Assembly: GCA_014584705.1 (NCBI GenBank)
Contig: JACTMJ010000006.1
Location: forward strand, 62,001 to 126,000
Length of the DNA stretch: 64,000 nt
Source of the DNA: Acidobacteriota bacterium
GTDB taxonomy: Bacteria; Acidobacteriota; Terriglobia; Bryobacterales; Bryobacteraceae
Direction of reading: 5' to 3'
Each line of letters starts with the position of its first letter. The stretch's first letter is position 1. Position numbers and translations under genes: made by a program. The notes below the pieces were generated by a model that was given only the letters and a program-made list of their open reading frames with translations, was not told the origin of the DNA and searched no databases. Shown here piece by piece: positions 27,214 through 35,831 of the stretch.

Positions 27214-29592
27214 ATGCTGCATACGCCCATCGACATCATGGTGGACCTTTTCTCCGCGCGCGGGGGAGAGCCTTTAGCGACGGTTTCTTGGCGTCTCGAA
27301 GCCGCTGGAAACGTCGATTTCGATCTTGGTGCCTTGCTGCCTAAAGATACGCGGGATGAAGATCGCTCTGGTGGAGCTCGCGTTACTTACAGCTACCCGA
27401 TTGGCGTCTTACAGGCCGAAGTATCTATCCTCGACGAAAAGCGGAACCACGCCTATACCATCGTCGGACGGGCGGCTTACCCCAGCGTTTGGCAAACCGC
27501 GTATCTCGGTTTCCGCGCCCCCACGGCTGAGACCTATCTTGAAACGGCCTTCTTCAATCCGCAACCGAAACCTGTCTCCATCGGCCTTGAACTGCTGGGT
27601 GGGGTGGGCTGGCAGCCGGTGGAGCGCATCACGCTGCAGCCTCTCGAGATGCGCAAGGTCCGCGTCCCCGCCGCCACGCTGGCCCTATCCCGCACCGCAT
27701 CGGATCGCAACGCTTTGATGCGCGCTACCGCCAGCGTCTCAGTAACGGAGATCGTGGCAAATGCCTGGCTAGAGGATGAAAGCACCGGCTTTTCGAACAC
27801 CGTGCTCTTTCAGGAATTGCGCCCCGCCTCCAATCGACTCTATGGGTCGCAACTCGTCGCATACGGGTTTCCCAACAATCTGCTGCCGGATAGTCCACAG
27901 TTTGACGGTTACCTAGCGCTTGCGAACATCGGCCAGGAGCCGATGACGGTGAATGCCACCCTGCATTGTGAGATCGATGGCGCGGATTCTGTCCGCGAAC
28001 TCGCCGCGCTTGCCCTTGAACCGGACGCACTCGCCTCGTTATCGCTCAACAAGATCCTGGCCGAGCAGTTCGGCCACGCATCGCCCGCTATCTGTAGCGC
28101 GGAAATCGTCTTCACGGGAACGCCGGGAACATTACTCGGTCGCTACTTTGGCGAATCGTCGACGCTCACCTACGGGCTCTACTCAAAGTTTGAATCGGGC
28201 GTTGGGAACGGCTTCAACGAACTCTACTGGAGGGTGGAAGGGGACAAAACCCCGCTTCTTACTGTCACGAATTTCGGAAGCACTGCCGAACGCATCGACA
28301 TTTGGGCCACCCGAGACCAAGGGTCGAAGATCCTGCGAACGGTGGAACTTCCCGCCAAGGGAAGCGTCCACATCAACATGCGGCAGGAGTTTGCGCGACA
28401 CGGGGCGAAGTTCGAGGCGCTCAAATCGCACAACTTCGGCGGATTCCATATCCGTGCTGCGAACCCACGCGCGAAGATCCTCGTAAAAGAGCACATCTTC
28501 AGCTTGAGCAAGCACGTAGCTTCTCCGTACTATGGATCTCCGGATGTTCTCGACAGCCACTACATCATCGATTATCCGCAATCGATGGTGGTAGGGCAAA
28601 ACGCATCGGCGCAAACGGTAACTTGCTATTATTCTGGCTGTTACTTGAATGAATGGCTTATTAGTTCGGAGAACTCTTCCATCGTCTCCGTGCAATGGAT
28701 CTATAACTACGCTCCAAAGCCCATTACAGCCCATCAGCCCGGCAACGCCACGCTAACCTCCACCGCAAGCGGGCCAGACGGGGCCGGTGGAACGCTTTAT
28801 CTTGAAGCACTGGGCCATATCAACGTCTATGACGCCACGCCGAATATCGGAGCCATTGTCCCAAACACGATTCCAGCGGGAGGCTCCCAGATCGCCGAGA
28901 TATACGGAACAAACTTCGGATCAAATCCTGTGGTATCGGCCACGGGAGGCATCGCCGTAACCCATCTCTACAAGAGCTCTACACAGATCAATGTTCGATT
29001 CGACGCCGCCGCGACGCTTCCTGGAACATACCAAGTGAAAGTGACATCAAACGGCTATGCGGGTACCGGCTTCCAGCAAGTGCCTGGCGGTGGCTCACAG
29101 TCGCAAAGTAACACTGAAGATGTTCAGGTTCAGCCACCATGCGCTGCAGCCGACCAAAGTGCCGTCTACAATCAATACCGAGATCTCATCAACGGCACCA
29201 CGTATCGTCCCGAATGTAGCGAAATTGAGACAAATATAAGCACTACGAATTTTTCGTTCAATGAATTGAATGTAAATAATACGCTAACATATGGAATTTT
29301 CAAGTCTTCGCTAAGGACCGGAGTAGAATGTGTGCGAACCGAGAATGGAGATGTCCCATTAACTATTAACTCAGCTTATCGCACGCCGGTCCGCAACCGA
29401 GCAGTTGGTGGTGCGACTGAAAGCCGACATATTTATGGAGACGCAGTCGATTTCAGCGCCCCAACGGGCTCAAGTCTTCGAAATAATGCAGACACCGTGA
29501 AGACAGCATGCGGTGCTTGCCGAGAGCCTTTGAGCATGACCCCAACGTGGGTTCACTTTGATTGGCGATCGACTTGCCCATCGTCTTGGTAA
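27214..29592 (+). CDS. Secreted TIG-domain and M15-type peptidase protein (main part)
   Basis: The longest ATG-initiated frame is 792 residues, but its natural N-terminus is probably at 27007, beyond an in-frame TAG. Residues about 1-430 form strand-rich repeats found in Acidobacterial secreted proteins and have no assigned function. An IPT/TIG domain follows near residues 545-625 (ATPNIGAIVPNTIPAGG, AEIYGTNFGSNPVV). The last 100 residues match the D-Ala-D-Ala carboxypeptidase M15 zinc fold: NSAYRTPVRNRAVGGA, SRHIYGDAVDF and WVHFDWR supply the His, Asp and His ligands. It may trim peptidoglycan or cross-links outside the cell. The end of the gene is richer in A and T than the neighbours. The HEAT-like gene follows after 10 bases. 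Confidence 0.72.
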   Translation: MLHTPIDIMVDLFSARGGEPLATVSWRLEAAGNVDFDLGALLPKDTRDEDRSGGARVTYSYPIGVLQAEVSILDEKRNHAYTIVGRAAYPSVWQTAYLGFRAPTAETYLETAFFNPQPKPVSIGLELLGGVGWQPVERITLQPLEMRKVRVPAATLALSRTASDRNALMRATASVSVTEIVANAWLEDESTGFSNTVLFQELRPASNRLYGSQLVAYGFPNNLLPDSPQFDGYLALANIGQEPMTVNATLHCEIDGADSVRELAALALEPDALASLSLNKILAEQFGHASPAICSAEIVFTGTPGTLLGRYFGESSTLTYGLYSKFESGVGNGFNELYWRVEGDKTPLLTVTNFGSTAERIDIWATRDQGSKILRTVELPAKGSVHINMRQEFARHGAKFEALKSHNFGGFHIRAANPRAKILVKEHIFSLSKHVASPYYGSPDVLDSHYIIDYPQSMVVGQNASAQTVTCYYSGCYLNEWLISSENSSIVSVQWIYNYAPKPITAHQPGNATLTSTASGPDGAGGTLYLEALGHINVYDATPNIGAIVPNTIPAGGSQIAEIYGTNFGSNPVVSATGGIAVTHLYKSSTQINVRFDAAATLPGTYQVKVTSNGYAGTGFQQVPGGGSQSQSNTEDVQVQPPCAAADQSAVYNQYRDLINGTTYRPECSEIETNISTTNFSFNELNVNNTLTYGIFKSSLRTGVECVRTENGDVPLTINSAYRTPVRNRAVGGATESRHIYGDAVDFSAPTGSSLRNNADTVKTACGACREPLSMTPTWVHFDWRSTCPSSW

Positions 29593-29602
29593 GGAGGAAA
29601 AA

Positions 29603-30376
29603 ATGATTGCTTTAAAGCCAAGAGTGTCATGGGTGGTGTTTTCGCTGCTTCTATTCAGCTTGTCTTTATTGATTGAGGCTCAACAGGCAGCCGCCCCGGA
29701 CCTTATTCGCGAGTTTCGGGAGCGTTTTCAATCTCGCGATTGGCGCGAGAGACGCGAAGCGCTTTCTGATCTTCAACGAGTTGACCGGCGGTTGATTCCT
29801 GACAAGTCGGCTTTGGTGTTCGACTTGCTATTGCGGGAAAACCAATTTATCTTTGATCGGTCACTAGACAACACGGGAGTGGAGGAGGCCTACAGCGACC
29901 CTTACTATACCTCACTCCTTGCCACGGCGATTGCTTTCTACCGAGAAGATAAATCCGAACCCAGATACGCCGCGCTTGCTGGAAGTTCCTATAACTTCAG
30001 TTCGCCGTTCGCTGCGGAACTCAGCATAGACGCACCCCGGTATTTGGATCTTCTCGCCAAGAAGAGTAGTTCCGACCCAAATCGCTATGTAAGGATCAAT
30101 ACTGCCTCTATCCTGGGACGAGCGCTTGCAGAAAACCGATTCCCCGTTCAAGATCGGGACAGGGTTCGACAATTAATTGTCGAACGGCTTGATGATGCAG
30201 ATTCCGAAGTCCGAAATCGCGCAATCACGATTGTTGGCGGAATGGGTGGGGAGTTCGCGCGCCAAGCGCTATTACGAGCGCGCGAGGCTGCGAAACGCTC
30301 TCCATCGACTCGAACTCCAGACGAGTTACGCAAGCTAGAGCAGGCAATCGAGGCCGTAGAGGGTCGAGGCTTGTGA
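29603..30376 (+). CDS. Secreted HEAT-repeat-like protein
   Basis: 257 residues. A very good ribosome-binding site (AAGGAGG at 29591-29597) overlaps the stop of the preceding gene, and ATG at 29603 gives a signal peptide (VVFSLLLFSLSLLIEAQQAAA). The mature part is helical, with repeat units such as SRDWRERREALSDLQRV, NRYVRINTASILGRALAE and DADSEVRNRAITIVGGMGG, typical of HEAT-like repeats that mediate protein contacts. The close coupling to the M15-type gene suggests a shared role outside the cytoplasm. Base composition is AT-richer than the rest of the window. No specific function can be given. Confidence 0.75.
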   Translation: MIALKPRVSWVVFSLLLFSLSLLIEAQQAAAPDLIREFRERFQSRDWRERREALSDLQRVDRRLIPDKSALVFDLLLRENQFIFDRSLDNTGVEEAYSDPYYTSLLATAIAFYREDKSEPRYAALAGSSYNFSSPFAAELSIDAPRYLDLLAKKSSSDPNRYVRINTASILGRALAENRFPVQDRDRVRQLIVERLDDADSEVRNRAITIVGGMGGEFARQALLRAREAAKRSPSTRTPDELRKLEQAIEAVEGRGL

Positions 30377-30530
30377 GGGTTGTCACAAAGTGCGAAGAGT
30401 TCCACCTACATTCGCGTCTGGCACTCACCTTGAGCCGCCTTCATCGGGCTAGAGGGACGGTGTCCTGATTTGAACCCAATGCCCAAATCCTGAAGCTGGT
30501 TTCGTCTTGCGTCGCCCCTCGCGGGCGGCA

Positions 30531-31130
30531 TTACATCTCGCGCCGGTTTTCCATGCTCTTCGACATCGTGACTTCATCGGCAAATTCGATGTCGCTGCCC
30601 ACCGGAATCCCCATGGCAATCCGGGACACTTTCATCCCGAGCGGCTTCAGCAAGCGGGCGAGATAGGCGGCGGTGGCCTCGCCCTCCACGGTGGGATTGG
30701 TGGCCAGAATAATCTCGCGGGCCTCGCCCTGCCCGATGCGCTCGATGAGATTCTTGAGCTTCAACTGCTCCGGACCCATCCCGCGCAGCGGGGAAATGGC
30801 GCCGTGCAGCACGTGGTACACCCCGTTATACTGCCGCGTGGTCTCGATTGGGAGTATGTTGTGCGGCTCCTCCACCACGCAAACGATGGATTGGTCGCGA
30901 TTGGGGTCTTCGCAAAAGTGGCAGCGGGCTGCGTTGGTAATGTTGTTGCACGTCTCGCAAAGCTGCAGCCCGGTTTTCACCTCTCCCAGCGCTTCCACCA
31001 GACGCCGGACGTTTTCCGCGTCCGTGCGCAGAAGGTGAAACGCGATCCGCTGCGCGGATTTCTGGCCCACGCCGGGCAACCGCTTGAGTTCCTGGATGAG
31101 CCGGTCGAGGGGTTCGGCAAAATCGGGCAT
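30531..31130 (-). CDS. recR: Recombination mediator protein RecR
   Basis: A 199-residue member of the RecFOR pathway that loads RecA onto gapped DNA. The N-terminal helix-hairpin-helix ([20 protein letters not shown]), the Cys4 zinc finger (Cys58, 61, 70, 73) and the Toprim domain ([16 protein letters not shown] through [19 protein letters not shown]) are complete, as is the C-terminal [17 protein letters not shown]. It is the third gene of the conserved dnaX-ybaB-recR unit, 24 bases after ybaB. Confidence 0.97.
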   Translation of the reverse strand: MPDFAEPLDRLIQELKRLPGVGQKSAQRIAFHLLRTDAENVRRLVEALGEVKTGLQLCETCNNITNAARCHFCEDPNRDQSIVCVVEEPHNILPIETTRQYNGVYHVLHGAISPLRGMGPEQLKLKNLIERIGQGEAREIILATNPTVEGEATAAYLARLLKPLGMKVSRIAMGIPVGSDIEFADEVTMSKSMENRREM

Positions 31131-31154
31131 AGCGTGCTGTTCGAAGCGCCCTCT

Positions 31155-31463
31155 CTAGAACATACCGGGCGGAAGGCCCAGACCGCCCAGCATACCGCTC
31201 ATCTTCTGCTGCGCCTCGTCGTCTACCTTCTTGACGGCCTCGTTGAAAGCGGCCATCACCATATCCTGAAGCATTTCCACGTCGCCGCCCGCTTCCGGAT
31301 CAATCGTTACGCCAAGAACATGCTTCTGGCCGTCCATCTGTACGGTCACCATGCCGCCGCCCACGGAGGCTTCCACTTTGATTCGCGAAATCTCCTCCTG
31401 CATCCTGGCCTGCATCTGCTGGGCCTGCTTCATCATCGCCTGCATATTGCCTGGCATTTTCAT
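31155..31463 (-). CDS. ybaB: Nucleoid-associated protein YbaB/EbfC family
   Basis: 102 residues. A small dimeric DNA-binding protein of the nucleoid. The N-terminal helix is rich in Met and Gln (MQAMMKQAQQMQARMQEE), and the core SVGGGMVTVQMDGQKHVLGVTIDPE is diagnostic. The ATG at 31463 has GGAGGA eight bases upstream; the longer frame from 31529 lacks a family counterpart. It lies between dnaX and recR, as in most bacteria. Confidence 0.96.
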   Translation of the reverse strand: MKMPGNMQAMMKQAQQMQARMQEEISRIKVEASVGGGMVTVQMDGQKHVLGVTIDPEAGGDVEMLQDMVMAAFNEAVKKVDDEAQQKMSGMLGGLGLPPGMF

Positions 31464-31530
31464 TGAGTGAGTCCTCCGTCTGGCTTCCTTGATTCGATGA
31501 GAGACCGTTTGCACGGCCCGCCCCGACACG

Positions 31531-33465
31531 CTACGTTCGGAGGCTCCGCACCCTCGTTATTGTTCCATGAAACAGTTCGCGGATGTACTCCACATCCGGG
31601 TCCGCTTTCACTTCGGCGGATAGTGCCTCGTCGTCCGCCGAACCTCGCGACGCTCGAACCGTCGTAGGTTCAACATCCCCGAACTCCAGCTTGATCCGCC
31701 TCACGGCGATACCCGCCACGCCGACGGCATGCCGCAATTCCGACTCGTTCAGAGAGAGGCTGGTGTCCCGAGGGGCAAGCACGGACAGTTCCAAATCGCC
31801 GGAAGCGAGCGGTTTCACGGAGACTCGCGCTCTTTCGAGAGAATCCGCGCTAAAGCGCTTGCCGGTTTCATTGAGTGCGTTGACCAGCTTTTCCTGGATA
31901 TCCGGCGCGATTGTGGTCTCCGCCCCGGCCTCCGTCGGTATGGGGTCAGCTTGCGTGTCCGCCTCAGCCCGCGCGCCTGTTTGCTCCGCGGCCAGGGCGG
32001 CACGATCCCGTCCACCGGGATGCACTTCCAATCGGCGTGGGGCGGCGGTTGGTTCCGCAGTTGGAACCGGTGTCGCTTCCCGCGCGACCTCGATCACGCC
32101 GGGATCCACCGCTCGTGACACCGCCGCGGCGGCCGCCGGGGCGGCAGCCAATCCCGAACTGAGACTGCGAAACGTGGGAGAATCGCCCCGGGGCATGGAA
32201 GCCGACGTCGTCGCGGAGGCGCTTGCCGTCGGCGTCGGAGAAGGAGCAGCGGCACTGCGCCCGGCGCTGCCAACGGATGACGCGGCTTGCCCGCCTGGAG
32301 AAGGTCTCGGCGCACCGCCTCCCCCACCGTCTCCTCCGCCCTTTCTCAACTCCGCGATGGCCTGCTCCACCGTGCTCATTCGCCCGGCGTGGATCAGGCG
32401 CATCAAGCCCAATTCCAGTTGAAAACGAGGTTGCAGGGAGTGTTGCAACTGGCCGAAAACCTCCAGCATGATATTCAAGTATCGCGTGAGGTCCTTCTCG
32501 CTAAAGCGCTCACAAATCTTGGATAACTGATCTATCTCCGAGGGTGACGCTGCAATCAGTCGTGGGTTCTCTCCCGCGACTTTGGAGACCAGCAAATTGC
32601 GAAAAAAGCCGGAAACCTCCCGGCAGAAGTGCTGCAAATTCTGTCCGCTGCGCTCGAGTTCATCCACCAGTTCGAGCATCGTCTGCCCGTTGCCCGATTC
32701 GAGTGCTTCCGTCACCTTCGCTAAGGTATCCAGGGAGTACGAACCCATCAGGAAGCGCACTTGCTCCGCGTTCAGAGTATTGCCGCAGCAAGCGATGGCC
32801 TGGTCAAGTGCCGATAAGGAATCCCGAACGCTGCCGCCACCCGCGTGGGCGAGAACGGCGAGGGCATCGGCATCCGCTTCAATCCCCTCCTGCGCACAGA
32901 TCCACCGCATCCGCGCGATCACTTCTTCGGCTTCCACGCTGCGAAAACTGAAGTGCTGGCAGCGGGAAGAAATGGTTGCGGGCAACTTGTGCGATTCCGT
33001 TGTGCAGAGCATAAAGACCACCCATTCGGGCGGCTCTTCGAGCGTCTTCAGCAGGGCATTGAATGCGTCATTCGTAATCTGATGCGCTTCATCGATGATG
33101 AATACCTTGTAGCGGTCGCGCGCCGGGCGGAAGCGGACGCTCTCCCGCAACTCCCGCATCTCATTGATGCCACGATTGGACGCCGCGTCTATCTCGATTA
33201 CATCCACGGAGTTACCAGCGGAAACCTCGATACAACTTGAACACTTTCCGCACGGAGTCATGGTTGGGCCTTCCAGACAATTCAGGCACCGGGCCATGAT
33301 GCGCGCCACAGTCGTCTTCCCCGTGCCGCGCTGGCCGGAGAAGATGTAGCCGTGGGCGATACGGCGCTGCTCAATGGCGTTCGAGAGGGTTCGCTTGATA
33401 TGTTCCTGGTTCACCAGGTCGGCAAAACTCTGCGGGCGGTACTTGCGGGCGATTACCTGATACAT
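31531..33465 (-). CDS. dnaX: DNA polymerase III gamma/tau subunit
   Basis: A 644-residue clamp-loader ATPase. Walker A FSGQRGTGKTT is at about 42-52, the zinc-binding cysteines lie in RCLNCLEGPTMTPCGKCSSC, Walker B is VFIIDEAH, and sensor 1 lies in LCTTESHKLPATISSRCQHF. Domain III follows to about residue 370. A linker rich in Gly, Pro, Ala and Ser (residues about 380-510) leads to a tau-like C-terminal domain that would contact the polymerase. The conserved small SRP RNA gene lies immediately upstream on the same strand, and ybaB and recR follow. Confidence 0.96.
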   Translation of the reverse strand: MYQVIARKYRPQSFADLVNQEHIKRTLSNAIEQRRIAHGYIFSGQRGTGKTTVARIMARCLNCLEGPTMTPCGKCSSCIEVSAGNSVDVIEIDAASNRGINEMRELRESVRFRPARDRYKVFIIDEAHQITNDAFNALLKTLEEPPEWVVFMLCTTESHKLPATISSRCQHFSFRSVEAEEVIARMRWICAQEGIEADADALAVLAHAGGGSVRDSLSALDQAIACCGNTLNAEQVRFLMGSYSLDTLAKVTEALESGNGQTMLELVDELERSGQNLQHFCREVSGFFRNLLVSKVAGENPRLIAASPSEIDQLSKICERFSEKDLTRYLNIMLEVFGQLQHSLQPRFQLELGLMRLIHAGRMSTVEQAIAELRKGGGDGGGGGAPRPSPGGQAASSVGSAGRSAAAPSPTPTASASATTSASMPRGDSPTFRSLSSGLAAAPAAAAAVSRAVDPGVIEVAREATPVPTAEPTAAPRRLEVHPGGRDRAALAAEQTGARAEADTQADPIPTEAGAETTIAPDIQEKLVNALNETGKRFSADSLERARVSVKPLASGDLELSVLAPRDTSLSLNESELRHAVGVAGIAVRRIKLEFGDVEPTTVRASRGSADDEALSAEVKADPDVEYIRELFHGTITRVRSLRT

Positions 33466-33574
33466 GACGCGATACCATTATCCACTGGGCATGTGCCGCG
33501 CGGCCAATTTGGGCGGAAGGAAAGGACGGAAATCGCGAGGAAATCGAGCAGGGAAACAAGACCGAAGGATTAGG

Positions 33575-33679
33575 TCAGGCTTCGGGTGATCCGCGGCACA
33601 CGGACGGGTCCACTACCGTTGCTCCGGTCAGGGCCTGGCGGGGTTTGCGGATGCCCGTTGCACGAAGCCCGAAACCTGA
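33575..33679 (-). ncRNA. ffs: Small signal recognition particle RNA (4.5S type)
   Basis: About 105 bases. The ends pair as a 12-bp helix (33668-33679 with 33575-33586). The S-domain core is present: on the minus strand AACCCCGCCAGG leads into the helix-8 stem, and AGCAACGGTAG gives the 3' side, so the conserved CAGG and AGCA sides of the asymmetric loop that Ffh binds are intact. A GTGTGCCGCGG segment completes the arm. The apical loop reads CCC-TGAC-CGG rather than the usual GGAA tetraloop. An -10-like TAAACT lies a few bases upstream. The position directly before dnaX is conserved in Bacillus and many others. Exact ends are estimated. Confidence 0.9.
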
Positions 33680-33723
33680 CACTTATCGAGTTTAGCATGC
33701 CGGGTCCGGACGCCCCGACCGGC

Positions 33724-34380
33724 CTATCGCTTCTCGCCTTCGGGAGGAAAACCGCGATCCGCCATATACTGGCTCCACCCCTCGTAGCCGCGCGACGGCA
33801 CGCCGCGCTTTTCCAATTCCTCGATGAAGCGGTATTGCCCGCTGTGCATCATCCGGTGCAGGATGTAGCGGCCGCCATAACGGCCGTTTACAATCACGAC
33901 CTGCTCATGCTCCCCCTCGCGATCCTGCCGGAAGGGATTGTGCCAGGAGAACCACAGCCGCCCTTCCCGGCGCAGTTCCGCCCAGGTGGTTTGCTCGTAG
34001 GAGAGGATGTCCTTCTTCGCGATGGAATAGCAATAGAGCCCCAACAGATAACTCTGATGAATCCCTTTTCGATCGAGGACGATACTGCTGGGGATAAAAA
34101 CAAGAACCAGAAGCACGCCACCGCAGCCAAGAAGGATCTTTGCCAGATCCCCTTCCGGATCTCCGTAAAGCGCGGTGTGCGCCACGAACCCGAACATGCA
34201 GGCCAGGAACCCATATTGCATGAGGCGAGCGAACCAATTGAGCGGGAATGTGACCGAAGTTGGATCTTCCTCTTCGTTCACGGCCTGGATGGCGGAGAGT
34301 GAGAGGCCGGCGTTGGCGAGGCTCTCCGCGCTGAACGCCGAGCCCGGCGACTCGAACTGCTTTCGGAAATCGGTATCCAC
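33724..34380 (-). CDS. Two-helix membrane protein with PH-like domain
   Basis: 218 residues, no assigned function. After about 50 polar residues come two hydrophobic helices (LMQYGFLACMFGFVAHTALY and ILLGCGGVLLVLVFIPSSIVL), then a soluble domain with the pattern IVLDRKGIHQSYLLGLYCYSIAKKDI found in bacterial PH-like proteins (strand, turn, strand and later VVIVNGRYGG). The start is GTG at 34380 with AAGGAG seven bases upstream, a good site. It is divergent from rpmE; the SRP RNA gene lies just beyond its 3' end. Confidence 0.7.
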   Translation of the reverse strand: MDTDFRKQFESPGSAFSAESLANAGLSLSAIQAVNEEEDPTSVTFPLNWFARLMQYGFLACMFGFVAHTALYGDPEGDLAKILLGCGGVLLVLVFIPSSIVLDRKGIHQSYLLGLYCYSIAKKDILSYEQTTWAELRREGRLWFSWHNPFRQDREGEHEQVVIVNGRYGGRYILHRMMHSGQYRFIEELEKRGVPSRGYEGWSQYMADRGFPPEGEKR

Positions 34381-34578
34381 GCCACAACTCCTTCTCGCGG
34401 AATCGAATACGGGGAGCGAGTGCCTTCGCGACAGCGCACCCTTGTCCTACGATACGCCGGTTGCGCGGAAAACTTGCCGATTCCTGGTACCGAGAACAGG
34501 GAGGGCCGGGAGTTTCGCCATTTCAGTCCCCGATTGCGCGCAACCGGACGCATCCCTAACCCGTGTTATCCTGACAGA

Positions 34579-34598
34579 TGGAGGTTTGGAATCCTCCA
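34579..34598 (+). promoter_or_regulatory. Leader hairpin before rpmE
   Basis: TGGAGG (34579-34584) and CCTCCA (34593-34598) pair perfectly around an eight-base loop, ending ten bases before the rpmE ATG. The left arm holds the only Shine-Dalgarno-like GGAGG near this start, so folding could hide it. No other ribosome-binding site is visible. Confidence 0.4.
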
Positions 34599-34607
34599 CT
34601 GAACATC

Positions 34608-34856
34608 ATGAAAGCTGGAATTCACCCTAAATACGAAACCGTGAAGGTGGTTTGCGCCTGCGGCTCTACTTTCACCACGCGCTCAACCGGCGGGGACCGC
34701 AACGGCGTTCTGCACGCCGACGTGTGCGCCTCCTGCCACCCGTTCTTTACCGGACGGCAGAAACTGATGGATACGGAAGGCCGCGTGGACCGCTTCCAAC
34801 GCAAGATGGCCAAATCCAAGGCGCTTCAGGATCAGCTCAAGAAAACCAAGAATTAA
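34608..34856 (+). CDS. rpmE: 50S ribosomal protein L31, zinc-binding form
   Basis: 82 residues. The start MKAGIHPKY matches the family; the in-frame ATG at 34578 would add ten unrelated residues. Cys16, Cys18, Cys40 and Cys43 ([22 protein letters not shown]) make this the C+ zinc-binding version. The C-terminal tail of about 25 basic residues is longer than in short L31 proteins. A hairpin precedes it and a strong terminator follows 42 bases after the stop. Confidence 0.96.
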   Translation: MKAGIHPKYETVKVVCACGSTFTTRSTGGDRNGVLHADVCASCHPFFTGRQKLMDTEGRVDRFQRKMAKSKALQDQLKKTKN

Positions 34857-34897
34857 GGGCGGGAACGGGCGAAGCGGCCCGTGACGCACGGAATCGG

Positions 34898-34927
34898 AAA
34901 AGGCCCGCTGGGTTCAGCGGGCCTTTT
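34898..34927 (+). terminator. Intrinsic terminator of rpmE overlapping the next gene's end
   Basis: A perfect 9-bp stem (GGCCCGCTG / CAGCGGGCC) with a GGTT loop, bordered by AAAA and TTTT. The right half falls inside the last codons of the convergent Spy-like gene (stop at 34914-34916), so one sequence serves both as coding DNA and as terminator. The A and T flanks allow action in both directions. Confidence 0.88.
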
Positions 34928-35339
34928 CATTCTCTTTCTTTCCCCAGTCCCGGTCGTGTTTTTCGCGCTCTCGCCGGCGCTCCTCCCGCCACGCGTCGTA
35001 GCGGTCGCGCTGCTCGGGAGTCATCAGCGCGCGCATGCGCTCGCGAGCCTGGCTCTGCACCTCGCGCATCTCCGCGTCGAAGGCCTTCCGCTTGGTGTCG
35101 GAGACGCTTCGGGCCTCATCGAGAATTGCGATGATCTGCGTGAGCTGCTCTTCGCTGACACCCACCCGCTCCCGCAACTTCGCGCGATACTCCATGCGAA
35201 GCTGTTCGCGGGATGGCGGCTTCCGCTCCTCACGCACCGCATTGACCGGAGAGAAATAGCGGTATCCGCCCGCCGCTCCCACGGCGACGCCGCTCACGAA
35301 CACGATTAGTAGCCACAGCAGAACGGTGTTTCGCCGCAT
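34914..35339 (-). CDS. Spy/CnrX-like periplasmic protein with N-terminal anchor
   Basis: 141 residues. One N-terminal helix (LLWLLIVFVSGVAVGAAGG) is followed by an all-helical, highly charged domain with the features of the Spy/CpxP/ZraP/CnrX group: REQLRMEYRAKLRERVGVSEEQLTQII and a second ALMTPEQRDRYDAW, the LTxxQ-like pair. Such proteins act as periplasmic chaperones or metal sensors. It is the third gene of a unit with an anti-sigma factor (six bases upstream) and an ECF sigma factor, the arrangement seen in cobalt/nickel cnrYXH, although no His/Glu metal cluster is obvious here. Confidence 0.8.
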   Translation of the reverse strand: MRRNTVLLWLLIVFVSGVAVGAAGGYRYFSPVNAVREERKPPSREQLRMEYRAKLRERVGVSEEQLTQIIAILDEARSVSDTKRKAFDAEMREVQSQARERMRALMTPEQRDRYDAWREERRREREKHDRDWGKKENEKAR

Positions 35340-35345
35340 CTCGAG

Positions 35346-35684
35346 TTACTTGGAATCCTCCGCATCGAGGATCGAGGAGAATATCTCCGTCTGAACCGGA
35401 GCTTGGGAATGGTCGATATAAAGCGTGAGATACTCCGGCTCCACCGCCGGCGCTTTCGATGTGGGTAGCGTGCCGAAGAGGATCGTAGCGGCCAGAGCGC
35501 TCGTGGTCACGAGCTTGGCCACCATTCCGAACAGGCGGGAACTGCGCCGGGCCTCGATCGCTTCCCACATATTCGCACTGAAATTGACGCTCGCCTCGGG
35601 GATTACCGCGGACCTGCCGTAGGCGCGGCACAAACGGCTAAAGCGTTGCTCGGTCTGTTCGAGTTGCCCATCAAAGTTTGCCAT
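35346..35684 (-). CDS. Membrane anti-sigma factor (putative)
   Basis: 112 residues. The cytoplasmic N-terminal part (residues about 1-50) is helical, and a transmembrane segment (LVTTSALAATILFGTLP) spans about 60-77, followed by a short periplasmic tail with a EPEYLTLYIDHSQAP segment. The layout and position, directly downstream of an ECF sigma gene and upstream of a Spy-like gene, indicate an anti-sigma factor; no classic zinc-binding HxxxCxxC motif is visible, so it would be a divergent type. The ATG at 35684 has AAGGTGG five bases upstream. Confidence 0.65.
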   Translation of the reverse strand: MANFDGQLEQTEQRFSRLCRAYGRSAVIPEASVNFSANMWEAIEARRSSRLFGMVAKLVTTSALAATILFGTLPTSKAPAVEPEYLTLYIDHSQAPVQTEIFSSILDAEDSK

Positions 35685-35831
35685 CGTATCCACCTTGCTT
35701 CCCAATCGCCCACTGCCGACGGTTGGCTTCACAACCTATCACAATTTCGCCCGTTCTCCACAACCCGCGCCGACGAGTATCTCCTCAACCGGCCGCCGCG
35801 TGCAAGCGATCCTCCCGGCACCGGCCGCCTG

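Noticed and set aside
32595..32620. T6 run in dnaX as a programmed frameshift site (UUUUUU)
   Set aside because: The site is far upstream of the place where E. coli shifts, has no stimulating structure that I can see, and the reading frame continues normally.
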